DNA of 64,000 bases from Onychostoma macrolepis (taxonomy: Eukaryota; Chordata; Actinopteri; Cypriniformes; Cyprinidae), in NCBI RefSeq assembly GCF_012432095.1, contig NC_081173.1, positions 25,003,247-25,067,246 of the forward strand. The letters run 5' to 3'. Positions 22,672 through 35,449 of the stretch are shown here, piece after piece. Numbering within the stretch: the first letter of the stretch is position 1; the number at the start of each line of letters is the position of its first letter. Position numbers and translations under genes: made by a program. Under the pieces are notes generated by a model. It did no database searches and was not told where the DNA came from. It was given only the letters and a program-made list of their open reading frames with translations.

Positions 22672-23142
22672 AACTCTACCATTCAAAAGTTTAGAAAGAA
22701 ATTTATTTAATTTTTCAATTATTTAATTATTTTATGTTTTTTATGTTTTTATGCAGACCAAGGCTGCGCTTATTGATAAAAGATACAGTAAATACAGCAA
22801 TATTATAAAATATGATTACAATTTAAAATGGCTGTTTTCAAATGTATTATATTTTAAAATGTATTTTATTCCAGTGATGCAAAGCTGAATTTTCAGTGTC
22901 ACATGATCCGTCAGAAATCATTCTAATATACTGACTATCAGTGTTGAAAACAACATCTGTGGAAACCATTATACAGTTTTTTCAGGATTGTTTGATGAAT
23001 AGAAAGAACAGAATTTAATAACAGAAATATTTAGTAATATTATAAATGTCTTTACTGTCACATTTGATCAAATGACTGCACCCTTGCTCAATAAAAGTGT
23101 TAATTCAGAATGTGAATTTTTTTAATTACTGAGGCCAGACTT
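22672..23142 (-). repeat. ~460-bp TA-flanked repeat, copy e (near complete)
   Basis: In minus orientation: CTACCATTCAAAAGTTTAG at the start, then CCAAGGCTGCG.., AGCTGAATTTTCAGTGTCAC, GATGAATAGAAAGAAC, CTTTACTGTCACATTTGATC and GCACCCTTGCTCAATAAAAG. The right terminus is diverged (CCAGACTTTTTGACC). Confidence 0.85.
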
Positions 23143-23149
23143 TTTGACC

Positions 23150-24540
23150 TTATAGCTTAAATTTGTATTAAAATAAATATACTATGAGCACATGAACCTC
23201 ACATGATTGTTCAGTGAATAATACATCGCAACCACCATTTCAGTCAAGTAGATCCTCTCAGACAGTGTAAAAAGGTGTACCACACTTCTGTTGGGACACA
23301 AACAAGGTCAGCCGGGATGCTACTGTCTGGATTTCCTTATCAGCCCTTGTCTCTCACCCCTGCTGTGCTTATGGCTTGATGACTTCCTCGCAACTCTCTC
23401 CACCAGACAGTGACCAGTCTAGTGCTTCTATCTGAGATTCTTATCGGCACGCAGGACAAACCCAACCATTTCCTGTAAATAAACCCCGGCAGAAGAAACG
23501 ATCCCTCAGTCTGCACCCAGTGCAGTCTACATGTATGAACGGAAGTGTTTGTGCGACACATTATCTTGTTTTCTAAATCACTATATATTTGAATTACAGA
23601 AGCATGATGTCACATTGCGTAAACACGTCTGCTCACGCTCGTGTGTGAGTTTCCCTCAGCAAAGAAACACACAATGACAGCACACCTGTGAAAACACTTC
23701 AGCCCAGTGAACATATTCAGACTTCTCAAAGACATAACTAAGTCTGATCTGTCTTATCTCCAAATAACTAAGCTGTTTTTCTATGATGGCTGATATGGGC
23801 GTTTATTTGATGGGAACAAATACATTTTCAGTCTGTTCCTCATATAAAACTATCATACAGCTTCAGATGACTTGAAATATTGTATGGACTACTTTCATGG
23901 TTTCTATATTTCTATAATAAGCCTAAATTACATAGAAAAGAGACATATTTACGCTGAAGAAAAAAGATTTAATTGAATTACTCATACTGCTGGGCTATTC
24001 CAGCTCATTTTGAGGTTGCTTAAACTGGATTGTGAGACTTTGAAGTTCTGCTACACTGTTTAGTAAATTTGCCTTGGAAGTTTATGTGAATTATTCATTT
24101 AGAAAGAACGCAGCCATAAATATCATGTTCGTTTATGCATCTATGAAATGCAACTCTGTTTTATAAATATTACTGTAAGCCGTGATACACCCACAGCCTG
24201 CCTGCTGACTCTTTGAAATTGTTATTATTGGATATAAAGCTCAATCTGCATTTTCATCTGTTTGTTTATTAGCTCAACAAACTAAAGACACACCTCGGCA
24301 CCTGGATACTGTACACAATGCGTCTATTCATGCACAATGAATACAGAGATGCCCCCCTCTTCACGTCCAATACAATGGTTAAAAGTAAAATCACTGATTT
24401 TTCGAGATGGAATTTTTGCTATATGGTTACTGAGGAGATCGGAGTATTTATTGTGTTGCTATACTTTTCATAAATGAATACTAAGGTGGCCACATTCTTC
24501 AGATTTTCAGATTTGATGCAAAAATTATTAATAATATATA
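23150..24540. other. Intergenic DNA, low-repeat
   Basis: About 1.4 kb without recognised repeats or exons. Confidence 0.45.
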
Positions 24541-24542
24541 CC

Positions 24543-24544
<2 letters not shown>

Positions 24545-24596
<52 letters not shown>
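24545..24596. repeat. (TA)n microsatellite
   Basis: Pure TA tract followed by ATTTA-rich sequence. Confidence 0.95.
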
Positions 24597-24598
<2 letters not shown>

Positions 24599-24719
24599 TT
24601 TATTAATTTAATTTATTTATTAATTGCACATTAATTTAAATAATAAATGTTAATTTAATTTAATTTAATGTGATGTTGTTTTTATTTTAATTTAATGTGA
24701 TGCATTTTTATGTTCGAGA

Positions 24720-25175
24720 GCTTGGGGTCAGTAATATCAAATAAAAATAATAATTAATACATTTTTTCATGAATGATGCATTAAATCGATCAAAAGTGAC
24801 AGCAAAATTATTTATAATGTTACAAAAGATTTCTATTTCAAATAAACTTTCAAAACTCTTTTGAACTTTATTCATCAAAGAATTCTGAAGAAAATGTATT
24901 TCCACAAAACATGAAGCAGTACAACTACTTTCAACATCGACAATAATATGAAATGTTTCTTCAGCAGCAAATCAGCATATTAGAATGATTTCTGAAGGAT
25001 CATGTGACACTGGAGTAATGATGCTGAAAATTCAGCTTTGATTTTTAAATAACACCAAATAGAAATCAGTTCCTTTAAATTGTAAGAATATTTTAAAATA
25101 TTAATGTTTTTTACTGTATTTTAATAGATTAAAAAAACGCAGCCTTGGTGAGCATAACAGAATTTCAAGAACAAA
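24720..25175 (+). repeat. ~460-bp TA-flanked repeat, copy f (near complete)
   Basis: It runs from TTGGGGTCAGTAATATCAAA through GATGCATTAAATCGATCAAA, TTCAGCAGCAAATCAGCATA and GGATCATGTGACACTGGAGT to GCAGCCTTGGTGAGCATAAC. Confidence 0.85.
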
Positions 25176-25985
25176 AAAATCTTTTATATTTATAATTTTA
25201 TACATATAAGAATACATAGTTCTTAATTTTATGAACTGCAAAATGAACAGTCTCATTCCTGTGAGTGTGTGTGAGTACGTTGCACGTGTGTGTTTGTGCC
25301 AGTTTCTCTCTGTTTATTTCTGCAAAACAAAGGTCATTTGGTTATTCAACATCTTGTCTACGGCTAATGTAACAATCCATCTGTGCCACATGCTAAATGT
25401 TCCAGTAAACACAATTATTCCACGCCTGAGAAAAACAAGGCTCAGTCTGGACGCTCACACTGACGTCACCGGCCAGAAAAAGCGCTCCAGTATCTGCATG
25501 GCTGCAAATTACAGGCTGCAGCAACCAACACTCAAGCTGGCAAGGCCTAAAGCCTCCTAAATGAAGCTCTTTTGTGGCAGGGCTTGGCATGACGGATGAG
25601 GGCAAGATTCCTCTTTTCCCTTTGTGCTCCAGAAGTGCGAGCCAGGAATGAAACCTTTTGCGAGGCGTCCAGCATAGAGGTGCACAGAAGCGTGCTATGT
25701 TAGTGCACGACAGTCATGCTGAAGTCTTGATATACTGTATGTCACAGCAGGCAGCTCAAACAATCCTTATCTGATGTCAGATCCCTTTGAAGTCGTCTTT
25801 AAAATATGAATGATTTTCTCTAATGAGACGTGTCCTAATTTAGACTGTGCTGCTGTTTCATTTTATTTGAAGACTGGGAATGGTTTTCTGTTAATCTACT
25901 GTGCGTAGCACTTTTCACAATGTATTCTTTCAAATGAACCAAACTTGATATGACGGTCATCTTGAAGTCTTAAAGGCACAGCAGC
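25176..25985. other. Intergenic DNA, low-repeat
   Basis: No recognised repeat. Overlapping frames at 25231-25605 on both strands are not recognisable proteins. Confidence 0.45.
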
Positions 25986-25989
25986 ATAT

Positions 25990-26690
25990 GGATGCTTACT
26001 AAAAAGGTAATTGCGATTTTTTTTTAACTCGCAAATTTTTCCCCTCAGTTTCAACATTTATCACAGAATTCTGAGTTTACATCTTGCAATTCTGTTTTTC
26101 TGTTTGTGTCAGAATAAAAAAAAATTAAAAGGTAACTGCAGCTTTATACAATTTCACAATTCAGACTTCTCTTTTAGATTTGTGAGTTTATTTCTCACAA
26201 TTTTGACTTTTTTCCTAAGAATTGCAAATTTACATATCACAATTCTGACTTTTGTTCCCTCAGAATTCTGAGTTCACATCTCGCAATTGTTTTTCTGTTT
26301 CCGCCACAAAATTAAAAAGTTAATTGCATAATTTATCTCACAATTCTGACTTTTTTTACCTCACAGTTACAGGTTTAAATGTCACAATTTTTTCCTGAAT
26401 TTCCCCCTCAGAATTCACATCTTGCAATTTTGAGTTTACATCGTTCAATTCTTTTCTGTAGAACAGCAAGTTATAAACTCGCAATTGCAAGTTCAAATCT
26501 TGCAATTCTGTTTTCCTGTTTGTCATTGAACAAAATTAAAAAGGTAATTGCAACTTTTTATCTCACTATTCAGATTTTTTCTGAATTCAGTCTCAATGAA
26601 AAATGAAAAGAAAAAAATAATAGTGAGATTAAACATTGCAGTTACCTTTTTTTATTTCTTGGTGGAAAGAAGCTTCCGTAGTAGCAAAAA
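25990..26690. repeat. Imperfect tandem repeat rich in CAATTCTGA / AGAATT
   Basis: Short motifs of the type TCTCACAATTCTGACTTTTT, CAGAATTCTGAGTTTACATC and TCGCAATTCTGTTTTTCTG recur over 700 bp with a spacing of roughly 50-60 bp. It ends in GGTGGAAAGAAGCTTCCGTA, which resembles a motif seen at the end of this repeat type in cyprinids. The long open frames through it (26011-26730) come from the periodic structure. Confidence 0.7.
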
Positions 26691-26965
26691 CAGGCTGTTT
26701 AATTCTGAATGTCAAAAAGGGTGGAAATGATTCTGGTCAATGGGCCTGCAGTGGCAAACAGAGCTGGAAAAAGCTGCTTTTAAACTCCCTTCTGAAATGT
26801 TATTCTCCTCACCTGCTGTCTTTGTCCTCTCACCTCATCTCTTTACCCCTGGGCTCTCTTTGCATTCAGAACGAGGTCCGATGTGCTGCTTAAAATAACC
26901 TCACAGTCTCACATCTTCGGCAGGAGGGCATCCCAGGGGTCTGGAGTCACGGTTCTGTCGAATGT

Positions 26966-26966
<1 letters not shown>
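26691..26966. other. Intergenic DNA, no recognised features
   Basis: Mixed composition with no gene signal. Confidence 0.4.

Positions 26967-27002
<36 letters not shown>
26967..27002. repeat. (CT)n microsatellite
   Basis: Pure CT tract of about 17 units. Confidence 0.95.
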
Positions 27003-27006
<4 letters not shown>

Positions 27007-27329
27007 CTGTTTGTCCTTGTGGTGTTCGATTGCATCCTGAAGAATAAGGATAAAAAGCACAGGGCAGAGTTGCAGAGATTACTGGATGAACTGATACTTC
27101 ACACGATCTACAAATAAATAATCAACATTTATTCATTTAGCAGACACTTTTATTTAATGTGAATTATGAGTCAAGTGATTTCAGGCATATTCCATAAAGT
27201 TTTATGCATGTGTTGTGGCTCCAAAAAAGTATTTGGACACATATGGCATCCTCAAAAATATTCCACATTTTACAATTAAAGCGTCACAAAATAAGTAACT
27301 TGATTTGAAATTCTGTGATGCTAAGTTTT

Positions 27330-27600
27330 TTTTTTTTGTTTTTTTAAGCAAGGATGCATTAAATTGATCAAAAGTGACACTAAATATTATATTTCAAATA
27401 AATGCTGTTCTTTCTATTCCTCCAAAAAAAAATCTTGGGAAAAAAGTCACGGTTTCTGCTAAAATATTAACACAGAACAACAAAACAAAACAATTATTTT
27501 TAATTGTAATAATATTTCACAATATTACTGCTTTTATTGTAGTTTTAGTCAAATAAATGCAGCCTTGGAGAGCATAAGAGAATTCTTTCAAAACTTAAAA
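27330..27600 (+). repeat. ~460-bp TA-flanked repeat, copy g (internally deleted)
   Basis: The left part (GGATGCATTAAATTGATCAA at 27352) is joined to the right part (ATTTTTAATTGTAATAATAT onward to GCAGCCTTGGAGAGCATAAG). The central GGATCATGTGACAC block is absent. Confidence 0.8.
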
Positions 27601-27837
27601 AAAAAAAATTATTGTGTACAAATGTTTTCAAAGTATAAAACGTTTGGGACTGTTTGGAAGTTTTGGAAGCAAAAGCACCTTTCCAAATCCCAATCCAAAA
27701 GTTTTTGTACTTAGAAACATTGCACTTGTGATCAGAATATCTAAGACGAATGTTCATACCAGGTGTAAAAGGGGATTCATCAGCAAAGCCTCAAATGTAC
27801 AGTGCTGGAACACTGAAACAGAACAGCGCTCTGTCTC

Positions 27838-27841
<4 letters not shown>

Positions 27842-27877
<36 letters not shown>
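27842..27877. repeat. (GT)n microsatellite
   Basis: Pure GT tract. Confidence 0.95.
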
Positions 27878-28021
27878 GGAAAAAGTCATGGTGTGCGCTT
27901 TGGAACAGTAGCTCTCATTCTGGGCTGATTGATTTTACAGGAGTCCTCAGCTCAGAGCTCCAAACTGCTGCTCCGCATATAAAGAAAGATCCACTGGTAG
28001 ATTTAAAGCCAGGTAGCTTAA

Positions 28022-28145
28022 AGCAATAGCTCACCAAAAATGAACTTCTTTCACTGTCACCATCTACTCACCAGCATATATTTTGCATGAAGTCCAAGCT
28101 GCTCTTTGCCACATAATGAAAGTGAATGGGTGCTATCTATCTGCA
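28022..28145. repeat. TTAA-family element, left-end fragment
   Basis: TTAA at 28018-28021 is followed by AGCAATAGCTCACCAAAAAT, with CACCATCTACTCACC further in (about 28060), which are terminal motifs of TTAA-type elements. It stops before the ~460-bp repeat copy at 28200. Confidence 0.6.
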
Positions 28146-28199
28146 AAAAAAGAAAAACACAATAAATTAACTCCATACAGTCCATATACAGTAAAAGGT

Positions 28200-28490
28200 G
28201 GGGTCAGTAAGATTATTATTATTGAAAGAAATGAACTTTTATTTAGAAGGAATGCATTAATTTGATCAGAAGTGACAGTAAAAACATTTATCAAGTTCAC
28301 CATTTCCACAAAAAATAAATACAATATTAAGCAGCACAACTGTTATTAACATTGCTAATAATAATAAATGTTTCTTGGGCAGCAAATCAGCCTATTAGAA
28401 TGATTTCTGAAGGATCATTTGACACTGAAGACTGGAGTAATGATGCTGAAAATTCAGCTTTGCTTCACAGGAACAAATTGCAAAAAGATG
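28200..28490 (+). repeat. ~460-bp TA-flanked repeat, copy h (3' truncated)
   Basis: It runs from GGTCAGTAAGATTATTATTA through GGAATGCATTAATTTGATCA and GGATCATTTGACACTGAAGA to CAGCTTTGCTTCACAGG, then stops. Confidence 0.82.
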
Positions 28491-30140
28491 CAATAAAACA
28501 TAGCGCATGCATGCCATCAAGGACGTCAAACATGACACTTGCATGCAAGTGTACATAAGACTTCAAAGGTAGAGCAAAGGGAAGGATTTTTACAGACTTT
28601 TGGAAAAACACATTTTCATACTTTTAAGATGCTTCAGCATCGACTTCCATATAAGTAACAAAGCTGTCAGATTTCAAACACACACTAAACTCTTAAACTC
28701 TCGGGCATGTGTGTAGGACGGTGTGGCCCGTTCCTCACTGGCATCTAAAACGAGTGGAGCAGCCCAATGACTCAGCCAGTGAAATATGAAGGCTTTTAGC
28801 AGCCCGCCACAGAGGATCACTTACACTCAACTAAGTCTCATTTTTGGGGGTTCAGTATGTAGTCATCCTGTAAAAAAAAAAAAGGGAGCCGAACAGCAGT
28901 GAATGTGATTAAAAGAGAGTTTTTGCCATGTCAATTTGGCTCGGTCGAAGAAAGCAACATCGTAAGGTCATTCATCACCTTCAGACAAACATTTCAAGAC
29001 AAATTTCTCCAATCCATGGGAGAGGAACTCAAAGTACTATTTGTGGCCTTTTACAAGCCATCTTTGGATTTAGCTGTTCCGGAACAATCCGTGCGGTGAG
29101 GAAGAGGAGGGCCAACGAGCCCTTCTCAAAGCAGAAGCATCTGGACTTGGACTGTTTGGGTCTAACCAAACTCTTTCAAGTGGGGTTCTCTGGTCGCTCC
29201 ACACCACTCCTTTCAAACGGCTGGAGAAAGTAAACACATCAGAACCAAATCAAAACCCATGCTAGACAAGAATCTGATTTTGCTTTAGATGTTTAGAAGG
29301 CGTCTGCAATTTGATGAGCTATTTTTTCACAGCTTGATAGATGAACGTCACCTGACAGAGACGGATGAGGTGGTTGTTTTATTGGTTTAGCAGCAGGGGC
29401 AAAAGCAGAGACTTGAATGAAAAAGATAATTAAAAAAATTAAAATAAGGAGTGAATAGCTTGCTAACAAGTCTTTGGTTGATTGTTAATTACAGATGCTC
29501 ATTAAGAGCATTGATTACACCACACATTGATTACACAGACGCACACATCCACCACACCACACGTTCACGTCAAATGTACAAGAAACTGTATTGAAACATC
29601 CAGTCCCAATATATGAACAATGGACACAAATTAAATAAAAATAATAAGCAAATTGTTCCACATATAGCAATATGACAAACATGCACATTTTTATTAATAA
29701 TAATATTATTATATTATAATTTTGTTGAAGGAATATAACATGCATATAAAATAAAATATATATAATTTCATATATATAAAATAAAAATATTAATATATAC
29801 ATATAATAAAAAACAAGCATCCACAATTCAGTATCCAATATTAGCCAAAAACACTTTCATATTGAAAAAGATTTGAAATTTTGTGAAAAATAATTGGAGT
29901 ATGTTTTACAAGAAAACACAATTTAGTTTTTCTACCTCAAAATTTAGAGTGTTAAGTGTTTATTTTTAATCAATTGTGAAATTAACAAATTTTTGATTGG
30001 AATTTGTTTCTACAACAATTTATTTTCAGAGGAACTGATTAAAAAAACACTAATATCAGCTGATAAACAATAATTTGGTGATTTCCTTTTTTAAATAATT
30101 TAATTTAAATATTTTGAAAAAATATTTTTATATTTAATTA
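28491..30140. other. Intergenic DNA; low-repeat then AT-rich
   Basis: 28500-29500 is mixed composition with short unrecognised frames (28899-29233, plus strand). 29600-30140 is AT-rich. No gene is supported. Confidence 0.45.
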
Positions 30141-30164
30141 CTGTATTTTTATTTATTGTAATAT

Positions 30165-30245
30165 TTTATTTAACCTTTATTTATTTAACCAGGCAAGTTA
30201 ATTAAGAACAAGTTCTTATTTTCAATAACAGACTGGCACTTTAAA
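30165..30245. repeat. Fragment of a fish interspersed repeat (TTTAACCAGG type)
   Basis: TTATTTAACCAGGCAAGTTA followed by AAGAACAAGTTCTTATTTTC and GACTGGC is a motif set frequent in teleost interspersed repeats. The family name is uncertain. Confidence 0.5.
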
Positions 30246-30442
30246 CAAACAAACATTATTTTATAAGTAAAATAAAAATATTGACCATATATTGAATATT
30301 GAAGATCACTAATATCAGCCAATAACCAATAAGGTCCCATTATAGTGCATCCTTAATTAGTTCCACATTTATTTAAATAATATTAAATAGAAATATATTA
30401 TTTAAATATAAAATATTGTTTTTGTTACTGTATTTTTAATTG

Positions 30443-30510
30443 TAATAATAATAATAATAATAAATTAAATAATAATAATAATAATAATTATTATTATTAT
30501 TATATTATTA
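30443..30510. repeat. (AAT)n / (ATT)n microsatellite
   Basis: AAT runs switch to ATT runs, making an imperfect palindrome. Confidence 0.9.
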
Positions 30511-30629
30511 TAAAAGATAATTTAAATGAAAGAAATAATAAAGACATATGAGACATAGACACAAAATGCATGCACATATACAACACGCGCGCACACACAC
30601 TCACACACACACTCAATAATGAGCGGATT

Positions 30630-30790
30630 AGACAGGATCAGGTGGTCTGTGTAATTAGTGTGAGATTAATTAGCATTTGTTCAGCAGCTTTAGCGCTTGG
30701 CGATTCTTTTCTCATTAATTTCAGCTTAAACTCATTCCAAAAACAAACAAAACTAAATATCTGTAAAGCTATACTTCCACATTAATATTA
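30630..30790. other. Candidate conserved non-coding element
   Basis: A compact block with clustered homeodomain-like sites: GTAATTAG at about 30652, GATTAATTAGCATT at 30664 and TCATTAATTTCAGC at about 30712. No repeat signature is seen. Only cross-species alignment could show constraint; the call is inference. Confidence 0.3.
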
Positions 30791-32029
30791 CGGCATCTTC
30801 TCCAGGACATTTGGTTCAACGGAACTGTGGAAAATCTTTCACAAAAACAGCAGCTCCAGTGAATCTAAGCCAGTGCTGGTTTTGCTTACAGGTCAAAAGC
30901 TGCAAGTGAAGAGAAACAGAAATTCACATTCCTGAGACACATCAGACAGTACTCCAACCAGGAAACATACAGTGTCAGTAGTTTAGTTTATCTGTCTGGG
31001 ATTGTAAAACAGCTGCATATTACTTATTGTAAAACCCATATGCTCACATGCATATGCTGACAAATTCACAGTTCTATCATTGTCACTTTACTGCAGAGGA
31101 GAACCGGTGGTCATATTTTACATGACATTAGCAGCGTTTGGGAGCTGCTGATTGAAAATAAACTGCAGTTTTCAACTAAAAGAAAATGGAAAATAGTAGG
31201 ACATCTGCGACAGTTATTTAATTTTTCCATTCCTCACCATCTCCTCTGATGAATGAAGATCTGGCACTTGTATCTTTGGTAGCACCTGCAAAGACATCAT
31301 CATTCAGAACTTCATAGCACAATAAATCATTCCGACACACACCAGCAGGACTTTCCCTGAACGTCTCAAGATCACACAAACTTTTCCAATAAGACGTGCT
31401 GTCACTCATCCCGTCTCTCCATTCCTTCAGGATGATCCAGAAGTAAATCCAGGCAGAAAAAGACCTCTTGTGCATGTGTTTGTTGAGTACTACAGGGCAA
31501 GGTGGAGGCCGGCATTCTGCACTAGAGTGTGAATTTCACAGAACGGCATCACATACGCGTCTAAACTCACTTTCCGAAAGCCAAACCTGCCCTTGAGCTC
31601 ATTGGAAAGCTCACAGAGAGGCTCCTCACGCACACTAGAGCAACAAAGGTGTCCTGTGTCACCTGTTTCCACAGTCCCAGAGGCCTTATGAACACTCGCA
31701 AACCCAGGATAGAGCGCACATTATAGTAGAATATTCTGGTTAAGAACAACCCACTGAAACAAGGCCTTATATAGCTCTGCAAGATGACACACTACACAAA
31801 ACGTGACAAACGCATTCACACACTGACCACATCATCACACCAAATGTGTTTTCAAGAGTACTCACAGTTGTGAAGTTGTGATACTTTCACATTTTCTGTC
31901 TTAAAGATCTGGCTTTGTAGGTGAAAAACAGCTGTCAGCTTTAACCAAGATTCAAACTTGAATATAAGTCATAATGCTGAACAAGGTGCATGCAGTCAAC
32001 AGGACGTTAAAATGGACCCAGTTTTCTTA
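30791..32029. other. Intergenic DNA, low-repeat
   Basis: Relatively GC-balanced and free of recognised repeats. Adjoining minus-strand frames at 31218-31475 and 31490-31672 have no family resemblance, no shared splice logic and no start support. Confidence 0.45.
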
Positions 32030-32272
32030 ATGTAATGTGATAGGCTACATTAATTTAATATTTAAATTATTTAATATTTAATTTAATTCAATATAGAATT
32101 TTATTTAATATTTCATTTGATATAATAGTTTAAAAATATTTTTAAAAAAATGAGATTTTTTATTTTTATTAAATTAAATTACATTTTAAAAATGTAAATT
32201 ACATTTATTTAAATTTAAATGTAATTAAATTAAAAATAAATGATTTTTAAATCATTTTGAAATTAAATTTTA
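32030..32272. repeat. AAATT-type low-complexity tract
   Basis: Long runs of AAATT/TTTAA words. The same tract resumes after 32640. Confidence 0.85.
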
Positions 32273-32639
32273 GGTCACACTTTATATTAGGTGGCCTTAA
32301 CCACTATGTACTTACATTTAAATTAATAATTTGGTACAATGCACTTATTGTGTACATACATGTTCTTACGTTGTACTTATATTGTTAATAATACCTTTAT
32401 GTAATTACATCTGTAATTAATTTCTGTAATTACATTTATAATTACACTGTTGACCCCTCCCTTACACCTTAACCCACCCTTAAACCTACCCATACCACCA
32501 AACCTGTCTCTAACCTCACCCGTATCCCACCTCAAAGCAGCAGAAGTGTTTTGCAATAAAATATGAACACAATTAAGTACATTGTAGTTTTTTGATGTAA
32601 GTACATAGTAATTAAGGCCATCTAATATAAAGTGTGACC
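32273..32639. mobile_element. hAT-type MITE with perfect 8-bp duplication, 367 bp
   Basis: The ends GGTCACACTTTATATTAGGT and (inverse) GGTCACACTTTATATTAGAT are flanked by identical 8-mers AAATTTTA at 32265-32272 and 32640-32647. A C-rich centre (AACCCACCCTTAAACCTACC) is present. An 8-bp duplication fits hAT. It inserted into AAATT-rich sequence. Confidence 0.9.
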
Positions 32640-32915
32640 AAATTTTAAATTATTTTAAAATGAAATAAAATTAAACTAAACTAACTTTAAATTAAATTCA
32701 ATTAAATCAAATTAAAAATTAAATTACATTAAATTAAATTTAAAAATTTAATTAAATTAAAAATAAATTTTGAAATCATTTTGAAATTAAAATGTTAATT
32801 ATTTTAAAATGAAATTAACTTTAAATTAAATTTAATTAAATTTGAAATTAAATCAAATTAAAAATTAAATTACATTAAATTTGAAAAATGTAATTAAATT
32901 TAAAAAAATCCATAA
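32640..32915. repeat. AAATT-type low-complexity tract, continuation
   Basis: Continuation of the AT words seen left of the MITE. Confidence 0.85.
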
Positions 32916-34348
32916 TTGCCATTATGTACATTTTTCGTTGTTAACTTGTTAAAATAATAACACAGTATGAATGCAATAAATTGATAATCTTAACAGTTGA
33001 CCTTACAATTATCTTCTCTTTCAGGTCAGAGAAATTCTTCCATTCTACACATTACACTAGGTAAAGTTGAGCACTTTTAATTATGGGACATGGTGCGTAA
33101 AAATAGTATAAGTACTGTAGTATATCATTCAGAATTTATCAGTGGTTATATTCTTATGCATTAGATAGCGAAGACTAAGGCCACTGATCCAGAAAAGAAA
33201 AGAAAAAAGGTTTTCCATCCACATCCTGATAGATTAGATTACAAAAACAGTATTATCTGATGGTCAGGACTCTGTTGTCAGATGATTTACAGTGTAACTG
33301 CACATAAATTATATTTTCTGTAAATCATGATTTTACAGGAAGCCACACCAAAATGATGCAGAGGTCACGAGTGCCACCACACAGCTGATGGGGAAAATAC
33401 TTCATTACATCAGTGACAGAAAGTGAAAGAGCTAAAATTACAGCTGTGATTACACACAGCCGGTGAAGTCACTCAAAAATCATATGGAACGGGAAGAGAT
33501 CTGATTTTACAAGACTGATTTGTGTAATGCAGATGCATTGTGGTTATAGTCTGGTCATGTTTTTTAGCTTAAGTTGTTAGATATAATTGGTTTTATTTTA
33601 TCAGATTTTTGTGGTGTTATTTAAAGATCTTAAAACGTTTCCCTCGTCTGGAACATGAAGATAAACTATATTTTCTGGCCTATACATCCAAAAAAAATCC
33701 AATATAAATTTTTTTTGGGACTCGCGGCCAACTACACCAGGTGTTTCTATCATCTCAGCTGATCTGACAATTTTATATATGTCTTTGTGTGTGTGTGTGT
33801 GTTTTGTGTGCATTAGAGTGTGAGTAAGCGATCAAGTTTTCACTTGATCTAATGGCATGAGCAGATATCCTGGGCCTGTATTGACATTCTTACACATGAT
33901 GACCAAAACGCACTCGCACTGCAAACCATGTGCTGTCAGACACACAACACACACCTCTCATAACGCATGTCAGCGTTATTTATGAGGATCCAAAAACCGC
34001 TCAAAGTAAACTGTGCATGCTGCTCGAGCCACACATTACAATTTACTACTGTAAGTGATCTTTACTTTACAGAATTCATTGACAATGCATTGACCAAACT
34101 ATGAGAAACGAAAAGCTGCATATTTTTAAGAAACTAATCCATCATTAAGATGCTTTAAACCGTTGCTTCCAGCTAAAATATGAATCCTCTATCCATAATA
34201 TTGTTTTCTCCAGTGAAAAGTCGTCTTGTCTGAATTTGGAGAGAAACATGCACAGATCAAACAGTTTAAACACAGTTCTAAACAAATATGTTGGTGGATT
34301 TTGATGTGAGAGGACAACAGGGGATGGACTTTTCTCACTGGAGGAAGC
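32916..34348. other. Intergenic DNA, low-repeat
   Basis: No recognised repeat except a short GT run at about 33786-33802. No gene. Confidence 0.45.
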
Positions 34349-34356
34349 ATTATTAT

Positions 34357-35449
34357 TAGTGCTGTCAATCAATTAAAAAATGTAATCGTGTTAATCACAG
34401 TCATGGACTGTGATTAATCATGATTAATCACAAATTTAAAATACTAGGATTTACCTGTAAATGTGTTGAAAAAGAAATGCATGACAAACTAGTTTAAGGA
34501 AACAGAACCTTTCACACTTCTGCCAGGTATGAGACATAATCCTTATTATTCTTTTATCATTATTCTTTTGTTTTTATTCAGCCATTATCAGCCTTTAAAC
34601 TGGCAATAAAACGTTTACCAAGCCACATCGCTTCAATCCCAGTATACATTTACCCAACTATTATCAAAAGTATTTCTAAATAAATACAACAAAACATTTT
34701 CTTGCGACCTTACGTGAAGTATTATGACAAAATGCATTATGAAGAAGAATTGGACTTGTTCTGCAGGTGCATTAGAGCTAATATTAGCATCATGCTTCTT
34801 AAGACAATTTATGAGATTAATAGTACACTTTTACTCAGAACTCACTTCAAACCACCATCGAGTGTTTGTAATAACTTCCTTTTACGATCACATGTGGAAT
34901 TTGGTCGTTTACTGTTGTTAAAATATGCTATTTATAGCCTTTTATATCGCTGCGCAAATTAGCATTTCAGATGTACACATTCAACTCAAGAAAATCACAT
35001 ACAAATATCCTATCGGAATCGTGTGCTTATTATCTTATATAATCTATAGTGGCTGTTGTCATGTTTATTTCTGCTGCTCTGCTGAAACTCACGTTGTTTG
35101 ATGTTACAACCGCCTCTCTGTTCTTAAGTTGCCAGGGATACATTTCAAGTATAATACACATTAGTAAAAGGGTCTATTTTACACTTTGGGTGGCCGCGGT
35201 ATATTATAAAAGTAGCCCAAAAAAAACGCAACCCACGGCTCTATAAATTTTCCCGGGACTGTATTTTCAAAATAGCCCACTTGTGCCGTTACCCTGGCAA
35301 CACTGGTTCGCTGTACCCTCATCACACAATGATAGATGACCTTCCGCGCTGTGATGACGGCAAGAAGTTGGGGTCAAACCTTATCAAACGATTAATTTGC
35401 GTTAAAAAAATGTATCGCATGCGTTAACGCGTTAACGTTGACACCCCTA
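34357..35449. mobile_element. Non-autonomous hAT element with perfect 8-bp duplication, 1093 bp
   Basis: The left end TAGTGCTGTCAATCAATTAA and the right end CGTTAACGTTGACACCCCTA are imperfect inverse copies (TAGnGnTGTCAA type). Identical ATTATTAT 8-mers flank it at 34349-34356 and 35450-35457. Sub-terminal GATTAATC and GCGTTAACGCGTTAACG motifs are typical of this fish hAT group. The frames inside (34702-34962) are not transposase, so it depends on another copy. Confidence 0.92.

Noticed and set aside
26011..26893. Chain of plus-strand frames
   Set aside because: They follow the periodic AATT-rich repeat and give low-complexity Phe/Ile/Ser-rich products.
31218..31782. Three neighbouring minus-strand frames
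   Set aside because: No family resemblance, no consistent splice sites and no start or composition change; treated as chance.
34702..34962. 86-codon plus-strand frame
   Set aside because: It lies inside the hAT element 34357-35449 but shows no transposase motif.
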